Shown here piece after piece: positions 39,517-64,000 of a stretch of 64,000 nucleotides of DNA. Position numbers and translations under genes: made by a program. The notes under the pieces were generated by a model, which was not told where the DNA came from, made no database searches, and saw nothing but the letters and a program-made list of their open reading frames with translations. Every line of letters starts with the position of its first letter. Positions within the stretch are counted from its first letter, which is position 1. Origin of the DNA: Ceratotherium simum simum. Its lineage: Eukaryota; Chordata; Mammalia; Perissodactyla; Rhinocerotidae. The stretch is from NCBI RefSeq assembly GCF_000283155.1, contig NW_004454193.1, positions 6,872,483 to 6,936,482 of the forward strand, read 5' to 3'.

Positions 39517-41107
39517 TTTTGGGAGAAATGATTTAATTTATCAGCAGTTGAGCCAGGCTTGAGTTTCATTGTTGCCATGGTCATCTTCAGTGCACCCCGA
39601 TTCACATTCTTCTAGGGTTACCTTGTGCTTAAGTCAAGAGCTGCTGAGAGGTTTCCCTCAATGTTCCTGCTCCACCAACAGCTTTAGTCCTGCCCTGTGC
39701 ACTTTCCCTTCACAGAGGGTCTCTCTCCACATTTTCTCCCTCACCCAGTGGTAGATTTCTGCTACTCGGTACTTGGTGTGTGCTTCCTTGTTGGGTAGTG
39801 GTCCAGGAGTGGTTTCTCTTGCTCTGGTCCAGTCTCAGCCTTAGTCAGATGCTGTGTTCCATGGTCATGGAGAAGAGACTTTCCCAGTGATTTGCCCTCA
39901 TCAGCAGTAAAATACTTCTAATGACCAGGACCCAGGATTTTCTCTTGTCCCTCTCCCAAGGGAAAGGGTTTTTTAAGTTTTCCTTTTCCTCAGCCACAAT
40001 AGGTCTACCCAAAGCCCTGAGGGATGTGGTTTTGCTACCCTTTACCCAACGGTTTAGAGATTTTGTGGCTTAAGGGGGAAGTTTCCGAGCAGGGCTATAT
40101 GCCTGCACCCCTAAGGCAGGCTTTCTCTGGTCTTACTCCTGCTCCCGATCTTTCTCAGGATCCCCTGATGGAGGTCCATGGAGTAGAGTCTGTGTAATCT
40201 CCCCCATGGGTCTGTGGCTCCCAAGGATTTTATACCCTCATACTAGTCCACACTTGGCCTTTAGCACTTGATTAGAATTTTTAGAGTCATTCTGCCCACA
40301 TCTATGGTGATCCCATCTTCCACCTGTAGCAGAGGGTAAGTCAGCATCCACATCCCATCTTTCCTACAAAGTGCCGTCTTCCTGAGACTTTAGGGCAATT
40401 GTTCACCTGCAACCTCAGCTCTTTGAATGGTTCAGAGAAAGTCATGATTTTGAGGATAATCCCGCTGTTTCTTGCTGTTAGGGTGGAAGTGACAGTCATT
40501 AGAGCTTTCTACATATCAGCAGAAGCCAGAAGTTACCCTGGGTGTTCTGAAAGAGGCAGTTTTAGAGTGACAGTTTAGGGACTCACTCCAAGGTTGTCAC
40601 TGCTTGGATTTGAAGTGGCCCAGGCAACAGAAGGGGCTCAGACAAGGTGTTGGAAGACATGGACCTACAGAGGGGGCTAGGAGGATAGTGTGTGTGTTGA
40701 AGAATTGCAGACCTGTGGAAGGGTCAATAAGGGCTACACAACATGCCACAGGGTCAACTCGGCAGCTCTTCTCCGCCCCCCACCCCACACACACACTCCA
40801 GGTACATCCTGAGTCTGTGCCTCCTCCAGCTCTACAGGTAGTTTCATAGGGAGGACAGGGACACTGTACTCTGATAAACCCACAACCTGTTGCTGGAAGT
40901 TGTTGAGGGCCCAGAGACGTGGAGCAGACGCAGGGTGTCCCAGGGCCCAGCCTACTGGATTCTGCTTGTCCAGAGGCCAAGCCAGACACGCCAGAGGCAC
41001 CTTCCTGCGCATAGTGTTATCTCTCTTCACTCTTCTTTCTCTAACGAGGATGGATGGCTTAATTTTCAGTTGAAGACACAGACACTGACTTGGTCTCCAA
41101 AAGAACA

Positions 41108-41113
41108 TTTATT
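41108..41113 (-). terminator. Gene B poly(A) signal AATAAA
   Basis: The minus strand reads AATAAA about 177 bases after the stop codon; cleavage is expected near 41085-41095. This gives a short 3' UTR and marks the end of gene B. Confidence 0.8.
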
Positions 41114-41289
41114 CCCAAATTGATGCCACAGATACAGAAATTGCCCCTCCCTGGCCTCTGCCTATCCCACCTGACAATTCCGCAGCCTCCACAAAAAGAT
41201 ACCTCTTTCGCCCAGAAACACCATCTATAGAATACCCCATCTGCCCATCTGGGTTCCCTTAGGCCTCTGACGCTGGCTGGGCTGCCCAT

Positions 41290-62945
<21,656 letters not shown>

Positions 62946-63789
62946 CTGGACAGGGAGGAAGACACCATACTGGACACAGGAAGCAGAGCTGGGAAGAACC
63001 TCAAGAGATTGTCTGGTTTGGACGCCTACTTCACGGCCGTGACTCAAGGAGGTCTGAATTTACCAGTCCCCAGCAAAGGATGAGCAGCCTGTTGCTCTCC
63101 TCCCCCATTCTCCCTGCTGGGGCCCAGGCCACCACCCCACTCAAAGCATCCTAGCTGCCCCTGCCTGTCTCCTCATGCTCACTGCCTCCTCTGCTCATGG
63201 CTCTTCATGCTGAGAACACCATCACGGGAAGAGCTGGGGCTAAGGGTGTCATCTTGTTCCCAACACTCCCATTGTCCTCACGCATCCGTCCGTCACGCTG
63301 CTCAGCACACTCTGCATGCTGCAGCCCTTGTACTTCAGCTTCATCTCTGTTGTCTTGTATGTGGTGAATTAAACTTCTCTCACATGTGAATGATCATCTC
63401 AAGAAGCACACACGCCCCCAATGGTATGTCTTTCTTATATTCTTTCCCTCTGCCTCCTCTTCATCCCCAAATCCTACCCATCCTCCAAAACCCAGCCTAA
63501 AAGCCACCTCCTCCGAGAATTCTTCAATCCTTTGGCTAACATGATCTGAGAACCTACTGTGTGCCAGGCACTGTGATAAAAATTTAGGATGAGAGTGGAC
63601 ACAACAATTCAGAACATAAAGCTTTTGCATTTAAAGAGCTCACCCAGCAAAGAAGTTAGAGTGGCTAAAATAATAATATTGTAATAATTTTGTTAGTGAA
63701 AAAAAGAACCCGTAACATGAACTATGTGCCAAATACTTTTCTAAGCACTTTAAAATAAACCATCCATGAGGTAGGGACCACTATTGTCC

Positions 63790-63890
63790 CATTTACCAAA
63801 TAGGGAAACTGAACCTGCCCGAGGTCACACAGCTAATGAGTGGTAGAAGCAGGCCATGAACCCAGGCAGTCTGGCTCCAGAGTCCACACG
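63790..63890 (-). repeat. MIR SINE, gene B intron 3
   Basis: Counterpart of 20340-20440. Confidence 0.78.
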
Positions 63891-64000
63891 GTGAGTCACC
63901 CAGCACACTGCAGCCAACGGCCACTGTGCAGCAGGTAGACTGTTAGGATACGGGTAAGATCTGACCTTTGTGAAAATTAATAAACAGAATCCTCATTTAA

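Larger units (their letters stand above)
29191..41080. other. Intergenic region between gene B (3' end) and gene A (5' end)
   Basis: About 12 kb. Recognised parts are an L2-like fragment (about 29704-29880), an L1 3' end (30180-30830), a CA repeat (32106-32132), a hAT-type fossil (33925-34150), an unnamed repeat (about 34960-35200), an L1-like remnant (about 35640-35865), a MER2-like end (35866-35945), a MIR (about 36840-37040), a TA/TG tract (37143-37290), L2-like pieces (about 38650-39060) and a TG repeat (39482-39516). I see no gene with family motifs. Stretches 31150-32100, 32420-33900, 36000-36800, 37300-38600 and 39520-41080 hold nothing I recognise. Confidence 0.7.

Overview
The window is mammalian nuclear DNA, most likely from a horse or another perissodactyl. 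It has long intron-rich stretches, GT-AG exons, ancient mammalian repeats (MIR, L2, L1/HAL1, MER5A, Tigger-like) and several tRNA-derived SINEs of the equine ERE type. I see no bacterial, organellar or CRISPR features.

The genes are two tandem copies of a carboxylesterase 1 (CES1)-type gene, both on the minus strand. Gene A occupies positions 29021 down to 3558. It has exons 1-11, from the signal peptide to the region before the catalytic histidine; exons 12-14 should lie just past the left edge. Gene B occupies 62945 down to about 41090. It has exons 4-14, the stop codon and a poly(A) signal; exons 1-3 should lie past the right edge. Every exon boundary could be placed to the base, and exon lengths and phases match between copies. 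Spliced together, gene A exons 1-11 plus a family-typical 3' end would give about 565 residues. The triad would be Ser221, Glu353 and a His near 466, with the oxyanion hole at HGGG 140-143 and an ER-retention tail HVEL (seen in gene B).

The two genes belong to a segmental duplication with a period of about 43.2-43.5 kb: positions 1-20505 align with 43208-63960. Most repeats are shared between the copies. One ERE SINE is found only in A (15573-15804) and one only in B (52270-52502), each with target-site duplications against a clean empty site in the other copy. Between the genes (29.2-41.1 kb) are repeats and unassigned sequence, with no convincing coding gene. One stretch near 32.25-32.41 kb looks like a TATA box followed by a splice donor.

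Two things stand out. First, the copies differ very unevenly. Some coding patches are nearly identical while others have been replaced almost wholesale (exon 8: 12 of 39 bases; last 21 bases of exon 10: 12 differences; a 45-base patch after the oxyanion loop: 10 differences), although adjacent intron bases differ by only a few percent. This looks like segment-wise diversification of the substrate gorge. Second, the splice donor of gene B exon 11 reads AT instead of GT, so gene B may be a recent pseudogene or may use another donor; a phase-compatible cryptic donor lies 36 bases upstream inside the exon.
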